From an uncultured Clostridia bacterium (GTDB taxonomy: Bacteria > Bacillota > Clostridia > Oscillospirales > Acutalibacteraceae), in assembly GCA_937884995.1 (NCBI GenBank), contig CAKZZL010000030.1:1-42425 (forward strand): a DNA stretch of 42,425 bases, given 5' to 3'. Positions 8,344 through 16,895 of this stretch are shown piece by piece (the stretch's first letter is position 1; each line of letters starts with the position of its first letter). The position numbers and the translations under genes are program-made. The notes beneath the pieces are model-generated. The model saw nothing but the letters and a program-made list of their open reading frames with translations. It made no database searches and was not told the DNA's origin.

Positions 8344-8355
8344 ATATATTTCTCC

Positions 8356-9954
8356 TTACCTTATTCTTTCCGTTGCTGCTTTCTCACATGCAAGCCCGGA
8401 AATATAATTTTGCATATATTTGTTAAATCCTTCAATGTCATCTATATCGGGATCGATAACCGTCTTTTCTGCATCCTTAAATACCTTTTCCTGAAGGAAG
8501 GAAGCAAGGTCCAAGCATTGACAATTTGCCGCATAGAGCGCGAGTACTGCAATACCCCATGCCCCGCCTTCCGCAGCAGTCTTCATAACTGCAATAGGAG
8601 CTCTCATTGCTGCAGCCATGAGTTTCTGACCGACAAGCGGAGTCTTGAATAAACCGCCATGACCTGTAAGACAGTCAATCTTAATATTTTCTTTATCATG
8701 AAGTATATCATTGCCGTATTTAAGCGTTGCCATTGCAGAGAAAACAGTAGTTCTCATGAAATTGGCAAGATTGAATTTTGCATCCGGCAGTCTTACCATA
8801 AGCGGTCTTCCTTCATCAAGGTCGGTTACAGGCTCACCTGATAAGTAGTTATATGTATATATTCCTCCGCAGTCTTTATCACCTTCGAGTGCTTTTTCAT
8901 AAAGAAGGTCATAAAGTTTTGCCTTTGATATGTCAAAGCCCATCATCTTGTTGTATTCGGCAAAAATTTTTACCCATGCATCTATTTCAGAAGTGCAGTT
9001 GTTACAATGAACCATTGCAACAGGTGCGCCTGAAGGAGTTGTCACCATATCAATTTTGCTGTATACATTTTCCAAAGCTTTATCAAGTACAACCATAGAG
9101 AAAATGGAGGTACCTGCAGATATGTTACCTGTTCTCGGAGTAACACTGTTCGTAGCTACCATACCTGTTCCAGCATCACCTTCAGGCGGACATACAACAG
9201 CCCCGGCGCGGAGAGTGCCTGTAGGGTCAAGAAGGATTGCACCTTGCTCAGTCAGATGTGATGAAGAATCTCCGGCTATAAGAACTTTTGGCAAAATATC
9301 ACGTATATTCCAGGGCATTTGCGAAATTTTGTCTATCGATGAGAACTTATCAAGCATAGTCTTGTCATAATCGCAAATATTACTGTCTATCGGGAACATT
9401 CCTGATGCTTCACCGACACCAAGGACTTTATCACCCGTAAGTTTCCAATGAACATATCCCGCCAAAGTTGTAATAAATGAAATCTTATCTATATGATCTT
9501 CATCATTGAGTACAGCCTGATAGAGATGAGCAATACTCCATCTCTGAGGAATATTGAATTCAAAAAGATTTGTAAGCTTTTGAGCAGCCTCTGCTGTTAT
9601 GGTATTTCTCCATGTTCTGAAAGGCGTCAGAAGATTGTCATCCTTATCAAAAGGAAGATAGCCATGCATCATAGCTGAAAAGCCTGCAGATTTCAAAACT
9701 TTAATATCTGTATCATATTTTTCCTTTACTTCCTTTGCCAAAGATGCATAAGCATCTCTGAGACCTGACCATACATCATCAAGAGAATATGTCCAGATAC
9801 CGTTCTCTAGCCTGTTTTCCCAAGTATGTTCACCTGATGCATATACTGAAAAATCAGGGCCTATGAGCACTGCTTTTATTCTTGTTGAACCAAGTTCTAT
9901 ACCAAGACAACTCTCGCCTGAATCAATAACCTTTTTTATATCTGTTTTTTCCAT
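8356..9954 (-). CDS. araB: ribulokinase, FGGY-family carbohydrate kinase
   Basis: A 532-residue FGGY kinase that should phosphorylate L-ribulose with ATP. The first actin-like domain starts with GIELGSTRIKAVLI (residues 17-30), and GTSIF and the later TGHGGLFKTP and AAEGGAWG segments mark the second domain and its nucleotide site. Length fits AraB (about 530-560) better than xylulokinase (about 490-500), and araA and araD are directly downstream, so AraB is the best call although sequence type resembles the clostridial XylB-like branch. It is the first gene of the operon. The start has a weak GGAG 8 bases upstream. Confidence 0.9.
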   Translation of the reverse strand: MEKTDIKKVIDSGESCLGIELGSTRIKAVLIGPDFSVYASGEHTWENRLENGIWTYSLDDVWSGLRDAYASLAKEVKEKYDTDIKVLKSAGFSAMMHGYLPFDKDDNLLTPFRTWRNTITAEAAQKLTNLFEFNIPQRWSIAHLYQAVLNDEDHIDKISFITTLAGYVHWKLTGDKVLGVGEASGMFPIDSNICDYDKTMLDKFSSIDKISQMPWNIRDILPKVLIAGDSSSHLTEQGAILLDPTGTLRAGAVVCPPEGDAGTGMVATNSVTPRTGNISAGTSIFSMVVLDKALENVYSKIDMVTTPSGAPVAMVHCNNCTSEIDAWVKIFAEYNKMMGFDISKAKLYDLLYEKALEGDKDCGGIYTYNYLSGEPVTDLDEGRPLMVRLPDAKFNLANFMRTTVFSAMATLKYGNDILHDKENIKIDCLTGHGGLFKTPLVGQKLMAAAMRAPIAVMKTAAEGGAWGIAVLALYAANCQCLDLASFLQEKVFKDAEKTVIDPDIDDIEGFNKYMQNYISGLACEKAATERIR

Positions 9955-9980
9955 GAAATCACTCCAAACTATATCAATAT

Positions 9981-10050
9981 ATATCTTACTATATCCACAA
10001 GCCTAATTCAATCTACAAGATATCCAAAAATTATGCTGTATTTTTGGATA
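9981..10050 (-). promoter_or_regulatory. araB upstream control region with inverted repeat
   Basis: A perfect 11-bp inverted repeat (10021-10031 with 10040-10050, TATCCAAAAAT/ATTTTTGGATA) lies 66 bases upstream of araB. A possible -10 element TATAGT is at 9988-9993, but the matching -35 position is poor. This is the pattern of a regulator-dependent promoter. The repeat does not match the AraR operator of Bacillus that I remember. Confidence 0.4.
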
Positions 10051-10057
10051 CATGTAA

Positions 10058-10083
10058 GGGAGAAAGCAAAGCAGCCTTCTCCC
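10058..10083 (-). terminator. hairpin after prmA, probable terminator
   Basis: A 10-bp stem with one wobble (10058-10067 with 10074-10083) lies 9 bases after the prmA stop codon. The T-run that follows on the minus strand is weak (TTACATG), so termination may be partial. Confidence 0.5.
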
Positions 10084-10092
10084 CGAAATTCT

Positions 10093-11019
10093 TTATTCTT
10101 TTTTACATGCAAAGCAAAGCCAATCCCCGTCCTGATTTTTCATCACTATCTTAAAGCCGTTATCATTTAAGGCTTTATGTACGTCATATTCACGCGATGA
10201 AATAATGCCGGATACAATAAAGACAGAATCATCATATATATAGTCTTTTACCTGGCTCGCAAAGAGAATAATTATATCAGCGACAATATTAGCTACAACT
10301 ATATTGAATTTGCCTTCAACCTTATCCGCAAGATTACCTTCCATTATTGAAAGTTTCGGATAATCAAATCTGTTTATTCTCCCGTTTTCTCTGGCTGTCT
10401 TTACTGCAAGTTCATCTATATCGACTCCGCAGGCAGACTCTGCCCCCAGAAGCAGTCCTGCAATGGCAAGAATACCACTTCCGCATCCGCAGTCAAGAAG
10501 TCTGTCCCCTTTTTTAATATATTTTTCCATAGTCTCAAGGCAAAGCCTTGTTGTATTATGTGTTCCGGAGCCGAATGCAAGGCCCGGTTCTATCGATAAA
10601 ACCTTTCGGCCCTCGGGATCAAAGTCATCTATCCACAAAGGTCTTATGAGGAGCTTTTTTCCGACTTTCATGGGCTTAAAATACTCTTTCCAGTTATTTT
10701 CCCAGTCTTCATTTTTACATAAGCTTTCATCAATATCATATTCTATCTTTTCAGCATCAAATCTCTCACGCAGGAAAGATACAGCTTCATTGGCATTTTC
10801 TTCCGCCGGCAGATAGATATGAATATATCCTGTTGATTTGTCTTTTGAGAGAAGGTCATCATCAATAAGGTCAATATTGGCAATTTCCCATGTCTCCTCC
10901 TCAAGTGTACGATAATCTTCAATATATATGCCGTATGGCACTGTCATATTTGCAATATCAGCAGCCTTGTCAATTGAGTCTGCTTTGATCTTTATGATTA
11001 TCTCCGTCCAGTCAGCCAT
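10093..11019 (-). CDS. prmA: ribosomal protein L11 methyltransferase
   Basis: A 308-residue class I SAM-dependent methyltransferase that trimethylates ribosomal protein L11. The N-terminal substrate-recognition domain begins ADWTEIIIKI. The linker and motif I follow: GLAFGSGTHNTT, then LLDCGCGSGILAIAGLLLGA, and NIVADII as the NxxAxxL-type motif that places the glutamine-accepting loop in this family. I prefer the ATG at 11019, with AGGTGA 6 bases upstream, over an in-frame GTG at 11028. It stands between rplS and the ara operon, with hairpins at both ends, so it is probably transcribed alone or by readthrough from rplS. Confidence 0.93.
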   Translation of the reverse strand: MADWTEIIIKIKADSIDKAADIANMTVPYGIYIEDYRTLEEETWEIANIDLIDDDLLSKDKSTGYIHIYLPAEENANEAVSFLRERFDAEKIEYDIDESLCKNEDWENNWKEYFKPMKVGKKLLIRPLWIDDFDPEGRKVLSIEPGLAFGSGTHNTTRLCLETMEKYIKKGDRLLDCGCGSGILAIAGLLLGAESACGVDIDELAVKTARENGRINRFDYPKLSIMEGNLADKVEGKFNIVVANIVADIIILFASQVKDYIYDDSVFIVSGIISSREYDVHKALNDNGFKIVMKNQDGDWLCFACKKE

Positions 11020-11041
11020 AAATATCACCTGTCCTTATTAA

Positions 11042-11068
11042 CAAAAAACAGAGGCATTGAAACCTCTG
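11042..11068 (-). terminator. rho-independent terminator of rplS
   Basis: CAGAGG/CCTCTG stem (11049-11054 with 11063-11068) followed on the minus strand by six T (11043-11048). It lies 23 bases after the rplS stop. Confidence 0.75.
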
Positions 11069-11091
11069 CTTTCTTTTGCATTTGTTTAAGC

Positions 11092-11442
11092 TTAGATCTT
11101 TTCCTTAACCTTAGCAGCCTTACCAACTCTGTCACGTAAGTAATAGAGCTTGTTTCTGCGTACACGACCGTGTCTTACGGTCTCAACTTTAGCTACGTTA
11201 GGTGAATTAACAGGGAATACTCTTTCAACACCAACACCGTAAGAAACGCGACGAACAGTAAATGTCTTTGAAATGCCGCTTCCTTTGATAGCAATGATCG
11301 TGCCTTCGAATACCTGAATCCTTTCTCTTTCGCCTTCTTTGATTCTAACGTGTACTTTTACAACGTCACCGATACGGATTGCAGGATTTTCTTCCTTAAT
11401 CTGATCCTGAGTCAAGGTCTTAATTGCGTCAACTGTATTCAT
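11092..11442 (-). CDS. rplS: 50S ribosomal protein L19
   Basis: A 116-residue L19, full length for the family. Recognisable stretches are the N-terminal NTVDAIKTLTQDQI, IRIGDVVKVHVRIKEG, FEGTIIAIKG and the basic C-terminus VRRNKLYYLRDR. L19 sits at the 30S/50S interface. A GGAGGT ribosome binding site precedes the ATG. It is flanked by its own promoter (11544-11572) and terminator. Here it is not next to trmD/rimM as in many Firmicutes but between prmA and radical-SAM genes. Confidence 0.97.
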   Translation of the reverse strand: MNTVDAIKTLTQDQIKEENPAIRIGDVVKVHVRIKEGERERIQVFEGTIIAIKGSGISKTFTVRRVSYGVGVERVFPVNSPNVAKVETVRHGRVRRNKLYYLRDRVGKAAKVKEKI

Positions 11443-11572
11443 AACTTACCTCCACAATTTTCCAAACGTTCGTGCAAAAAATATATTACAGAGGACCGTC
11501 CGAGAGTTTTTGTTATCAGTGGTTTTCCCACAAATGCCTATATATATTAACATAAGCAAAATCAAAATGCAA
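11443..11572 (-). promoter_or_regulatory. rplS promoter and ~95-nt leader
   Basis: On the minus strand TTGCAT (11567-11572), 17 bases, TAATAT (11544-11549) predict a start near 11537. The resulting leader is about 95 bases and can form a GTGG/CCAC hairpin (GAAAA loop) and a second GGAC/GTCC element. L19 leaders in Bacillus-type Firmicutes are autoregulatory; I cannot confirm that consensus here by eye. Confidence 0.6.
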
Positions 11573-11577
11573 GTAAT

Positions 11578-12258
11578 TTATTGAAATATCTGCATATTTT
11601 CGAGAAATGTCTCTTTCTTTATTATATCCGCCTTATCCATATCATATGTCATATCAGAAGTCAGACTTTTAAGAAGCGAGATGGGATTAACATTATTCTG
11701 CATGCCGGAAGTCAAAATGATATTTAATGTATATGGATTCTCATCATCCGGGCTGCAAGACTTTATATTATCTTTGATATTTACAAGTTTTACAAGTCTT
11801 TCTCTGCCCTTTTTCACTTTCTTTGTTATATATATTTCATCATCTTTAAACTTGTTGATAATATATAAAAAATCATTATCTTCAATTTCATTAAATATTA
11901 TTTCATATTTTGAAAAAGCTATATCACTCGCCTTATATACAGGCTTATCAATATATTTTATATGAATATCTTCCGGCAGAGCTTCATCAAGTATTTTGCA
12001 AAGAATATCAAAATCGCACTCTTCTGTCAGACGGATATCACAAGTTTCGCAAAAACTTTCTACCCCAAGAGGCAAAGGAGCGCTGAAAGATAAAAATGCT
12101 CTCGGATTAAAGCCTTCAGTATACCAGACAGGAATTCTTGCTCTTTTTATGGCACGCGAAAAAGTCTGCATAATATCAAGATGAGAAATATACTTTGCCA
12201 TAGACTTTTTTTCATAAAAGATACGCGCTTCCTGAGCCCACTTAAACACTTCTGCCAT
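11578..12258 (-). CDS. TIGR03936/DUF2344 radical-SAM-associated protein
   Basis: A 226-residue protein of the family usually encoded beside or fused to the TIGR03960 radical SAM protein. Typical features are YEKKSMAKYISHLDIMQTFSRAIKRARIPVWYTEGFNPRAFLSFSAPLPLGVES near the N-terminus. Its biochemical role is not established; it is thought to work with its radical SAM partner on tRNA or rRNA-related chemistry, an inference only. I place the start at 12258, where GGAGG lies 8 bases upstream; a longer frame from 12357 would run inside the upstream gene. The resulting 17-base overlap with that gene implies coupling. Confidence 0.88.
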   Translation of the reverse strand: MAEVFKWAQEARIFYEKKSMAKYISHLDIMQTFSRAIKRARIPVWYTEGFNPRAFLSFSAPLPLGVESFCETCDIRLTEECDFDILCKILDEALPEDIHIKYIDKPVYKASDIAFSKYEIIFNEIEDNDFLYIINKFKDDEIYITKKVKKGRERLVKLVNIKDNIKSCSPDDENPYTLNIILTSGMQNNVNPISLLKSLTSDMTYDMDKADIIKKETFLENMQIFQ

Positions 12259-14089
12259 CGCATTTACCTCCGTTAAGTCTGCTTGCACCGCAGGCAGAAC
12301 ATTTTTGTCTGCAATTGGCTGTGAGCTCACTTTTATGTGCTTTCTTATTTTCATCAATAAGGAAATCTTTTCTTATGCCGTAATCAAGAACATCCCATGG
12401 GAATATCTCATCATATTCCCTTTTTCTGTTAGCGTAAAAGGCAGGGTCAAGTCCGCATTCGTCAAAAGATTCTTTCCAGTAATCAAAATTGAAAAACTCA
12501 TCCCATGAATCAAATTTTGCTCCTTTTTGCCATGCTTTGTATATAACCTCAGAAAGTCTTCTGTCTCCCCTTGCAAGCACACCTTCCAAAAGAGATGCAT
12601 CCGATTGATGATAACTTATTGATATCTTTTTACTTTTAGTTGATGAAAGCAAGTATTTTTGCTTTTCAATGAGACTTTCAGCAGTATCCTGAGGTTCCCA
12701 TTGGAAAGGTGTAAAAGGCTTGGGCACAAAGGAAGAACATGAAACAGATACAGAAACCGACTTACCTTTATTTCTGTCAGGATTTTTATAGAAGAGATCG
12801 ACAACAGTCTGAGCTGTATCCGCAATCCCTTTTATGTCATCCATTGTCTCAGTGGGAAGGCCCATCATAAAGTAAAGTTTTAAATTAGTCCATCCGCCCG
12901 ACCAGGCCTTGTTAGCCGTATTAAGAATATTGTCCATTGTTACATTCTTATTTATAGCATCTCTGAGTCTTTGTGTTCCTGCCTCAGGTGCAAAAGTAAG
13001 GCCACTGCGGCGTATTTGTTTTAACTTTTCGAGTAAAGAATCCGAAAAGTTATCAACTCTGAGTGACGGCAGTGCGACATTGATTTTTTCAGGCAAAGTC
13101 CATTCAAAAAGATTATTTATGAGCTCCTCGAGCTGAGTATAATCACTGGTTGAAAGAGAGCAAAGAGAAAGTTCATCATAGCCTGTGGCATCGCTTATTT
13201 TATGGCATTGCTCATCAATCACATCTGTGTTTTTTTCACGGATGGGTCTGTATATGAAGCCGGCCTGACAAAATCTGCATCCTCTTATGCAGCCTCTGAA
13301 AACTTCGCCTACTGTTCTGTCCTGAACGACATCAATATACGGCACCACAAATTTATCAGGATAATATGAGCTATTTAAGTCCTTTATTATCCTTTTCTTT
13401 ACACTTTTGGGTGCTGTCTCTTTGTTTATATACTCTTTTATTGTTCCGTCATTCTTATATTCAACATCATAAAACTCAGGAACATATATGCCTTCTATTT
13501 TTGCCGCATCTCTTAAAAAATCAAGACGGTCGGAACCCATGATCTTATGTTTAAGATATAGGTCTATAAGGTCATTCGTAACCTCTTCGCCTTCACCGGG
13601 CATAAAAAGATCTATAAAGTCAGCCATAGGCTCGGCGTTACATACGCAAGGACCTCCCGCAACAATAAGTGGAGATAAATCTTTTCTGTCTTTTTTCAGG
13701 GGGCTTATCCCGGCCAAATCGAGCATATTAAGGACATTTGTATATGAAAGCTCATATTGTAAAGTAAAACCGATTATATCAAAATCCTTGATACAGTCCC
13801 CGCTTTCGAGAGCAAAGAGAGGAATATTCTCTGCACGCATAAGTTTTTCCATATCAGGCCAGGGCGCGAAAACTCTTTCGCACCAGCAGTCTTCTCTTTC
13901 GTTAACCAAAGAATAAAGGATCTTCATGCCAAGATGTGACATTCCGATTTCATAATTATCCGGAAAACAAAATGCGTATCTTAAATTTACATTTTCTTTG
14001 TACTTAATTACCGAATTAAGTTCGCCGCCTGTATATCTTGCAGGCTTTTGAACTTTTTTCAATAAGGGTTCAACTTCCCTTTTTACCAA
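12242..14089 (-). CDS. TIGR03960-family B12-binding-type radical SAM protein
   Basis: A 615-residue radical SAM protein. The N-terminal third resembles a B12-binding fold with GMSHLGMKILYSLVNE and a SGDCIKDFDIIGFTLQYE segment. The radical SAM core contains CIRGCRFCQAGFIYRP, the CxxxCxxC motif for the [4Fe-4S]-SAM cluster. The C-terminus has a CRQKCSACG cysteine cluster that may bind zinc or another Fe-S centre. The function is unknown. The family is commonly linked to ribosomal protein and RNase E/G genes, which fits rplS being the next gene after its partner. It overlaps that partner by 17 bases and follows the NERD gene by 13. Confidence 0.9.
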   Translation of the reverse strand: MVKREVEPLLKKVQKPARYTGGELNSVIKYKENVNLRYAFCFPDNYEIGMSHLGMKILYSLVNEREDCWCERVFAPWPDMEKLMRAENIPLFALESGDCIKDFDIIGFTLQYELSYTNVLNMLDLAGISPLKKDRKDLSPLIVAGGPCVCNAEPMADFIDLFMPGEGEEVTNDLIDLYLKHKIMGSDRLDFLRDAAKIEGIYVPEFYDVEYKNDGTIKEYINKETAPKSVKKRIIKDLNSSYYPDKFVVPYIDVVQDRTVGEVFRGCIRGCRFCQAGFIYRPIREKNTDVIDEQCHKISDATGYDELSLCSLSTSDYTQLEELINNLFEWTLPEKINVALPSLRVDNFSDSLLEKLKQIRRSGLTFAPEAGTQRLRDAINKNVTMDNILNTANKAWSGGWTNLKLYFMMGLPTETMDDIKGIADTAQTVVDLFYKNPDRNKGKSVSVSVSCSSFVPKPFTPFQWEPQDTAESLIEKQKYLLSSTKSKKISISYHQSDASLLEGVLARGDRRLSEVIYKAWQKGAKFDSWDEFFNFDYWKESFDECGLDPAFYANRKREYDEIFPWDVLDYGIRKDFLIDENKKAHKSELTANCRQKCSACGASRLNGGKCDGRSV

Positions 14090-14102
14090 AACTTAAACCT
14101 CT

Positions 14103-14858
14103 CTATTCCTTACTTGTTATAAGTTCTACTATCCTGTCTTTAGTTTCGGCATCAATAGCTATATTGCCTTTAGTATTAACTATATATGAGACCAACTGGT
14201 TTTCATCTTTTATACAACAAATCATATTATTTTGATCCCAGTCACTTTCCATTGCCATATTGGGGTCTGCAAAATATACAATCGGGAAAAGCTGAGCACT
14301 GATGCCACTGTCAGAGAGACACTGCGTAAGCATATTCACTTGTTTTAATGACTGCTTTATCGGATTCTTTATCTTTTTAGTATATGTTTTGTTTCCTCTT
14401 TCTTTGATCTGAGTCCACTCATCATCATCGCATCTGCCCCTTATGATACCTTTATAGTTTTTAGTTTCAACTATATATACGGCATCAGAGCATATGAGGA
14501 CAAAATCAAGTTCCGTCTTTTTTCCCCTGTTATATATAACGGGATTGGTAAGGAGTGTATAGTTTTCTGAAAGTTTGCTTAAAATCTTGTATGTACGGTT
14601 TTCACCTTTTACGCCGGATTTCAAAATGGAATATTGCTTTTTGAAATATATAAAAAAAGCGAAAACAATAAGGCAGACAACAAAGAGTACCAAAGGAACA
14701 AGTAAAGATATGTCTGCATCCTTGAAAATGATATTAAAAGCAAGTATAAGGGAAAAAGCAAGGAAAATAAGTGCAAAAGCGATAGCTATAACAGTCGCCC
14801 AAAACATCTTATTCATATTTTCCTTAAGCTTCGATTTTGTTTTTACAAGATTAGCCAT
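14103..14858 (-). CDS. NERD-domain membrane protein
   Basis: A 251-residue protein with two N-terminal transmembrane helices (about residues 18-41 and 47-68) and a cytoplasmic nuclease-related (NERD) domain (about 75-195). NERD hallmarks are VKGENRTYKIL, ELDFVLI and VETKNYKG with the conserved Glu and Lys of restriction-endonuclease-like folds. NERD proteins are predicted DNA or RNA processing enzymes of unsettled role. It is in line with the radical SAM genes downstream and separated from ftsH upstream by a hairpin. A GAAAGAGGT ribosome binding site is present. Confidence 0.85.
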   Translation of the reverse strand: MANLVKTKSKLKENMNKMFWATVIAIAFALIFLAFSLILAFNIIFKDADISLLVPLVLFVVCLIVFAFFIYFKKQYSILKSGVKGENRTYKILSKLSENYTLLTNPVIYNRGKKTELDFVLICSDAVYIVETKNYKGIIRGRCDDDEWTQIKERGNKTYTKKIKNPIKQSLKQVNMLTQCLSDSGISAQLFPIVYFADPNMAMESDWDQNNMICCIKDENQLVSYIVNTKGNIAIDAETKDRIVELITSKE

Positions 14859-14880
14859 AACAAGACCTCTTTCTGTGAAT

Positions 14881-14910
14881 TTAAAGCAGCAGAAGATACT
14901 GCTGCCTTAA
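14881..14910 (-). terminator. hairpin after ftsH, probable terminator or attenuator
   Basis: A GC-rich perfect 7-bp core stem (14886-14892 with 14899-14905, GCAGCAG/CTGCTGC) extends to about 10 bp with a wobble and is followed by TTTAAATT. The short T-run suggests incomplete termination, which would allow readthrough into the NERD gene. Confidence 0.5.
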
Positions 14911-14917
14911 ATTAAAA

Positions 14918-16879
14918 TTATTCATTATCTGTCTTTTCAGTTTCTTCATCAGTTTTTTTCGGGTTTTCAGCTATTTTCTCTGTCTCAGGCAGATCTTCTG
15001 ATTCAGCATCATTCAAAGTCTTCTCTTCAGGCAAAGAGCCAGTTTCCATTATAGACTTAAACTGTACACCTGTTATCTTTTCAAGACTTATGAGGCTTTC
15101 TGCAACAGCGCTGAGCTTATCAAAGTGCTCATTCAGGATAGATTGAGTCTTTTCATAAGCTTCCGACATAATAGCTTCAACTTCTTCATCTATCTGAGCT
15201 GCAACTTTCTCTGAGTAATTACGTATATGGTTATAGTCCTTACCAAGGAAGACTTCATCATTGCTTGAGCCGAATGTAATAGGACCGAGTTTCTCACTCA
15301 TGCCGTATTTTGTGATCATATCACGCGCAATCTCACTTGCTCTTTGAATATCATTCGAAGCGCCTGTTGAAACGTCACCGTCATTAATGATCTTTTCAGC
15401 AACACGTCCGCCGAGAAGAGAAACGATATCCTCGAACATTTCATTCTTATACCTATATGATTTATCTTCCATAGGTACATATAAGGTGTAGCCGCCTGCG
15501 CCGCCGCGCGGAATGATAGAAACTTCCTGAACCGGATCCTGAGTTTCGAGATAATAACTTGAAACAGCATGTCCTGCTTCATGATAAGCTGTCATGCGCT
15601 TTTCCTTATCAGTCATCTTATGGGACTTCTTTTCTGAGCCCACAACAACCTTAATTGTTGCTTCCTGAATTTCCTTCATGGTTATAGCCATAAGTTTTTT
15701 CTTGGCTGCAAGAAGGGCTGCTTCATTCAAAAGGTTTTCAAGATCTGCGCCTGTAAAGCCTGCAGTAGTTGCAGCAATTACATGAAGGTCAACATCGGGG
15801 CCGAGAGGCTTTTTCCTTGAATGAACCTTAAGAATTGCTTCTCTGCCTTTGACATCCGGATAACCTACAGTTACTCTTCTGTCAAATCTGCCCGGTCTTA
15901 AAAGTGCAGGATCCAATATATCAGGACGGTTTGTGGCTGCAATTATGATTATGCCAGAGTTAACGGCAAAGCCGTCCATCTCAACCAAAAGCTGGTTAAG
16001 GGTCTGCTCACGTTCGTCATGGCCGCCGCCCATACCTGCGCCCCTATGGCGTCCTACAGCATCAATCTCATCTATGAATATGATAGAAGGTGAATTCTTT
16101 TTAGCTTCCGCAAAAAGATCTCTGACTCTCGATGCACCTACGCCGACATACATTTCGACGAAATCAGAACCTGAAATTGAAAGGAATGGAGCATCAGCCT
16201 CGCCTGCGACAGCTTTGGCCAAAAGCGTTTTTCCTGTACCGGGAGGGCCTACTAAAAGCACACCCTTCGGAATACGGGCACCCAGTTTGTTAAAGCCTTC
16301 AGGGTCTTTAAGGAACTCAACGATTTCCTTGAGTTCTTCTTTTTCTTCATCGGCACCTGCAACATCATCAAAAGTAACTTTATCTGTATCATTGCCGTGA
16401 CGTACTCTTGCTTTACCGAAGTTAATGGCACGGTTATTTTCACTCGTAATCGTGTTATTGGTCTTTTTTATCATAAGATAAGTAAATATACCAAGAGCCA
16501 GCATTATAATCGCGGTCGGCAATACACTTACAATCCATGAACTTGACGCACCTGCTACATAGTTCACCTTAATGGGGCTGTCAGGATGCTCCTTATTATA
16601 CTCATGAACAGCATCATGTGTATCTTCAAGGAAAAGATTTACATTAGGCACACTGTACTTATATGTCGTTTTATCTCCTTCCAGCTTATATATAAGTGAA
16701 CCACTTGAAAGTGTAAGTTCATACTCAGTAACTTTGCCTTCATCAAAGAGTTCAATTATTTCATAATATTGGCTCTTCGTTGTTTCTGCGCTTTTGTTTA
16801 TATATGCATAAGTAAAAGCAACAAAGCAAAGTGGAATAAGTATATATGGGATAATAAATTTCCAACTTCTTTTTTTCAA
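14918..16879 (-). CDS. ftsH: ATP-dependent zinc metalloprotease FtsH
   Basis: A 653-residue membrane AAA+ protease for quality control of membrane and short-lived proteins. Transmembrane helices at about 8-27 and 114-136 flank an extracytoplasmic loop. Walker A is GPPGTGKT (211-218), Walker B IFIDEID (267-273), and the zinc site HEAGH (433-437). The C-terminal ~35 residues are a very acidic tail. The start is a TTG at 16879, preceded by AGGAG 10 bases upstream. The gene follows hpt by 16 bases in the classic tilS-hpt-ftsH order. Confidence 0.96.
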   Translation of the reverse strand: MKKRSWKFIIPYILIPLCFVAFTYAYINKSAETTKSQYYEIIELFDEGKVTEYELTLSSGSLIYKLEGDKTTYKYSVPNVNLFLEDTHDAVHEYNKEHPDSPIKVNYVAGASSSWIVSVLPTAIIMLALGIFTYLMIKKTNNTITSENNRAINFGKARVRHGNDTDKVTFDDVAGADEEKEELKEIVEFLKDPEGFNKLGARIPKGVLLVGPPGTGKTLLAKAVAGEADAPFLSISGSDFVEMYVGVGASRVRDLFAEAKKNSPSIIFIDEIDAVGRHRGAGMGGGHDEREQTLNQLLVEMDGFAVNSGIIIIAATNRPDILDPALLRPGRFDRRVTVGYPDVKGREAILKVHSRKKPLGPDVDLHVIAATTAGFTGADLENLLNEAALLAAKKKLMAITMKEIQEATIKVVVGSEKKSHKMTDKEKRMTAYHEAGHAVSSYYLETQDPVQEVSIIPRGGAGGYTLYVPMEDKSYRYKNEMFEDIVSLLGGRVAEKIINDGDVSTGASNDIQRASEIARDMITKYGMSEKLGPITFGSSNDEVFLGKDYNHIRNYSEKVAAQIDEEVEAIMSEAYEKTQSILNEHFDKLSAVAESLISLEKITGVQFKSIMETGSLPEEKTLNDAESEDLPETEKIAENPKKTDEETEKTDNE

Positions 16880-16895
16880 CGTCTCTTATCTCCTC

